DNA of 22,073 nucleotides, taken from NCBI GenBank assembly GCA_002396205.1, contig DGXB01000026.1, positions 1,487 to 23,559 on the forward strand. The letters are read 5' to 3'. Source of the DNA: Bacteroidales bacterium UBA4243. GTDB taxonomy: Bacteria; Bacteroidota; Bacteroidia; Bacteroidales; F082. The notes under the pieces were generated by a model, which was not told the origin of the DNA, did no database searches, and saw nothing but the letters and a program-made list of their open reading frames with translations. Positions 22,019 through 22,073 of the stretch are shown here, piece after piece; positions within the stretch are counted from its first letter, which is position 1; every line of letters starts with the position of its first letter. Made by a program: the position numbers and the translations under genes.

Positions 22019-22073
22019 TATTTAATTTTTAATCTTTAATTTCCAATTTCCCCATATATCCATTTTAATTTTT

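Overview
The window looks like chromosomal DNA from a member of the Bacteroidota, probably order Bacteroidales; I cannot name the genus. Three things point there. Many genes are preceded by the Bacteroidota-type -7 element TAnnTTTG, usually without a Shine-Dalgarno site. Ribosomal protein S16 has the long Ala/Glu-rich tail seen in this phylum. Several families are typical of it: a DUF3078 outer-membrane protein, a hybrid histidine kinase ending in an Hpt domain, and a predicted AAA-ATPase/PD-(D/E)XK protein. Most of the window is compact housekeeping DNA of moderate GC.

Layout. 1-5459, minus strand: yebC, a degenerate class III cyclase-like gene, a DUF3078 outer-membrane protein with its own promoter, rfbD (dTDP-rhamnose synthesis) and a phosphoglucomutase cut by the window edge. 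A cluster of small repeats fills the rfbD-pgm gap and supplies the last codons of rfbD. 5590-6541: a small degenerate low-molecular-weight phosphatase-like gene (+) convergent with rpsP (-), with a shared bidirectional terminator. 6653-9097: a hybrid histidine kinase (-), divergent from a membrane-anchored 5'-nucleotidase-type phosphoesterase (+), then a lipoprotein aldose 1-epimerase (+). 11901-14128: a VOC-fold protein translationally coupled to an ABC-F ATPase of the Uup type.

14141-17721, minus strand: an AAA-ATPase/PD-(D/E)XK protein, a PlsC-like acyltransferase and an unknown two-helix membrane protein, packed with a 3-nt gap and a 4-nt overlap. 17722-18119 is the only long gene-free stretch. 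It has a good -7 box and two hairpins whose loops are complementary over 8 nt. 18120-22018 (+) is a tight four-gene surface-glycan operon: gtrA, a GT2 glycosyltransferase, a multi-pass GT-C-like membrane protein and glf (UDP-galactopyranose mutase). The first three resemble a three-component lipid-linked glycosylation module, and glf could supply galactofuranose.

No tRNA, rRNA, CRISPR array, insertion sequence or complete known defence system was recognised. The observations most worth following are the Gtr-like module with glf and its structured leader, the two catalytically degenerate enzymes (cyclase-like and phosphatase-like), and the repeat that rewrites the C-terminus of RfbD.
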